The position numbers and the translations under genes are program-made. From NCBI GenBank assembly GCA_000245075.1, contig JH599974.1:1-33656 (forward strand): DNA of 33,656 nt, read 5' to 3'. Source of the stretch: Acetobacteraceae bacterium AT-5844. GTDB lineage: Bacteria; Pseudomonadota; Alphaproteobacteria; Acetobacterales; Acetobacteraceae. The notes under the pieces are model-generated. The model was not told where the DNA came from. It searched no databases and was given only the letters and a program-made list of their open reading frames with translations. Shown here piece after piece: positions 32,739-33,656 of this stretch (within the stretch, counting starts at the first letter, position 1; each line of letters begins with the position of its first letter).

Positions 32739-33656
32739 ATGAGGCTCAGGACAAGCCTGCTGGCGGCGACGATGCTGGCGTTGCCGTTGGCAGCCCAGGC
32801 GCAGCCGGTGAACGGCGTGTATATCGGTGCGGGCGCCGGTGTGAATTTTCTGCAGGGGACGGATATCGACGTCCAGGGCGGCGCGGCCAATTTCCTCCGC
32901 GCCAATGGCGTCAGCCCCTCCGGCAAGGCTGATTTCGATGTCGGCTTCGCGGGCGTGCTGTCGGTCGGCTATGGCTTCGGGAACGGCTTCCGCATCGAGG
33001 CGGAGGGCAACTTCCGCACCAATGATGTGGACAAGCTGTCCGGCTACCGTGGCTTCGGCCCGCTCCGCAGCGCCGGCACCGTCCGCTCCTATGGCGTGAT
33101 GGCCAACACCTTTTACGACTTCAATGTGGGCTGGCCCGTGGTGCCCTATGTGGGCGTCGGCGCCGGTTACGTGTGGACCGAGTATGACGATGTCCGCGCC
33201 ACGGCTGCCAATGGCGGCAATATCCGCATCGACGGCGATGACGGGCAGTTCGCCTACCAGGCCATTGCAGGCCTGAGCCTGCCGATCTCGGCCGTGCCGG
33301 GTCTCGCTATCACCGCCGAGTATCGCTTCCTCGGGACGTTGCAGCCGGAGATCAGCTCCGAGATCCGCTTCGGCAGCACTACGGTCGCCCGTGGCAAGGT
33401 GGAAGCGGATAACTACAATCATTCCATCATGCTGGGCCTGCGCTATGCGCTGTACACCCCGCCGCCGCCGGCCCCGCCGGCTCCGGTCGCTCCGGCTCCG
33501 GCCGCTGCCCCGGCTCCGGCCCGCACCTACCTGGTGTTCTTCGACTGGGATCGCGCTGACCTGACGGACCGTGCCCGCCAGATCATCGCGGAAGCCGCCC
33601 AGAACAGCACCCGCGTTCAGGCGACCCGCATCGAAGTGGCCGGCCACGCCGACCGC
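32739..33656 (+). CDS. OmpA-family outer-membrane protein (C-terminus cut by window end)
   Basis: 306 residues are visible and the frame is still open at the last base. Signal peptide MRLRTSLLAATMLALPLAAQAQ. The next 220 residues form an OmpA-like eight-stranded barrel, with alternating strands beginning GVYIGAGAGVNFLQG, GVLSVGYGFGNGFRIEAEGNF and VVPYVGVGAGYVWTEYD. A Pro/Ala-rich linker (about 243-264) leads to the periplasmic OmpA C-terminal domain, which starts YLVFFDWDRADLT and ends here at VAGHADR; that domain binds peptidoglycan. The start at 32739 follows GCGGAGAGT. It likely anchors the outer membrane to the wall and may be a major surface antigen. Confidence 0.92.
   Translation, partial: MRLRTSLLAATMLALPLAAQAQPVNGVYIGAGAGVNFLQGTDIDVQGGAANFLRANGVSPSGKADFDVGFAGVLSVGYGFGNGFRIEAEGNFRTNDVDKLSGYRGFGPLRSAGTVRSYGVMANTFYDFNVGWPVVPYVGVGAGYVWTEYDDVRATAANGGNIRIDGDDGQFAYQAIAGLSLPISAVPGLAITAEYRFLGTLQPEISSEIRFGSTTVARGKVEADNYNHSIMLGLRYALYTPPPPAPPAPVAPAPAAAPAPARTYLVFFDWDRADLTDRARQIIAEAAQNSTRVQATRIEVAGHADR

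Noticed and set aside
1-33656. CRISPR arrays, tRNA/rRNA genes, transposases or integrases
   Set aside because: No regularly spaced repeats, cloverleaf-like sequences or transposase/integrase motifs were noticed on either strand.

Overview
The window is GC-rich DNA of a Gram-negative bacterium, most likely an alphaproteobacterium of the Acetobacteraceae (Roseomonas-like). The reasons are the Kdo (lipopolysaccharide) genes, a three-subunit gluconate 2-dehydrogenase-type oxidase operon, Tat-like export signals, an OmpA-family porin and strong GC codon bias. The assignment is inferred from gene content and composition only.

Layout. 1-1815: tail of an unknown gene, an exported polysaccharide-deacetylase-like protein and a membrane fatty-acid-hydroxylase/sterol-desaturase-family protein. 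2038-4672: compact Kdo operon kdsA-kdsB-kdsD, closed by a hairpin at 4681. 4697-8444: surface-glycan-looking genes, comprising a divergent unknown protein, a protein with a DUF4214-like tail, a large glycosyltransferase and a following frame that looks like its displaced C-terminus (possible frameshift near 7880). 8466-10731, minus strand: a small plasmid-partition-like cassette (ParA ATPase, a DUF3102-like coiled-coil partner, an unknown protein) with a perfect 18-bp palindrome upstream of parA and a strong terminator at its end. 10932-11141: a small membrane/exported protein whose start codon overlaps a 10-bp inverted repeat.

11341-15091: operon for a membrane sugar-acid/polyol dehydrogenase (Tat-exported small subunit, GMC flavoprotein, triheme cytochrome c), which oxidises substrate in the periplasm and feeds electrons to the respiratory chain. 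15243-18874: the most interesting stretch. A 6-pyruvoyl-tetrahydropterin-synthase/QueD-family protein without the catalytic cysteine is followed by a periplasmic SUOX/molybdopterin-fold protein and, 24 bases later, a transmembrane PAS-GGDEF-EAL protein. The last two match the PruR-DcpA pterin-responsive cyclic-di-GMP module of Agrobacterium.

18894-29254: a co-directional block with two SDR oxidoreductases, a YtcJ-type amidohydrolase, a complete Dpp/Opp-type ABC importer (two permeases, binding protein, two ATPases) and a second, AtzA/TrzN-type amidohydrolase between the binding protein and the ATPases. It reads as uptake plus hydrolysis of an unidentified amide, peptide-like or N-heterocyclic compound. 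29391-30971: exported protein of four PPC-like beta-sandwich repeats. 31017-32444, minus strand: an NAD(P)-dependent aldehyde dehydrogenase. 32739-end: an OmpA-family outer-membrane protein cut by the window edge. No tRNA, rRNA, CRISPR array or insertion sequence was recognised.
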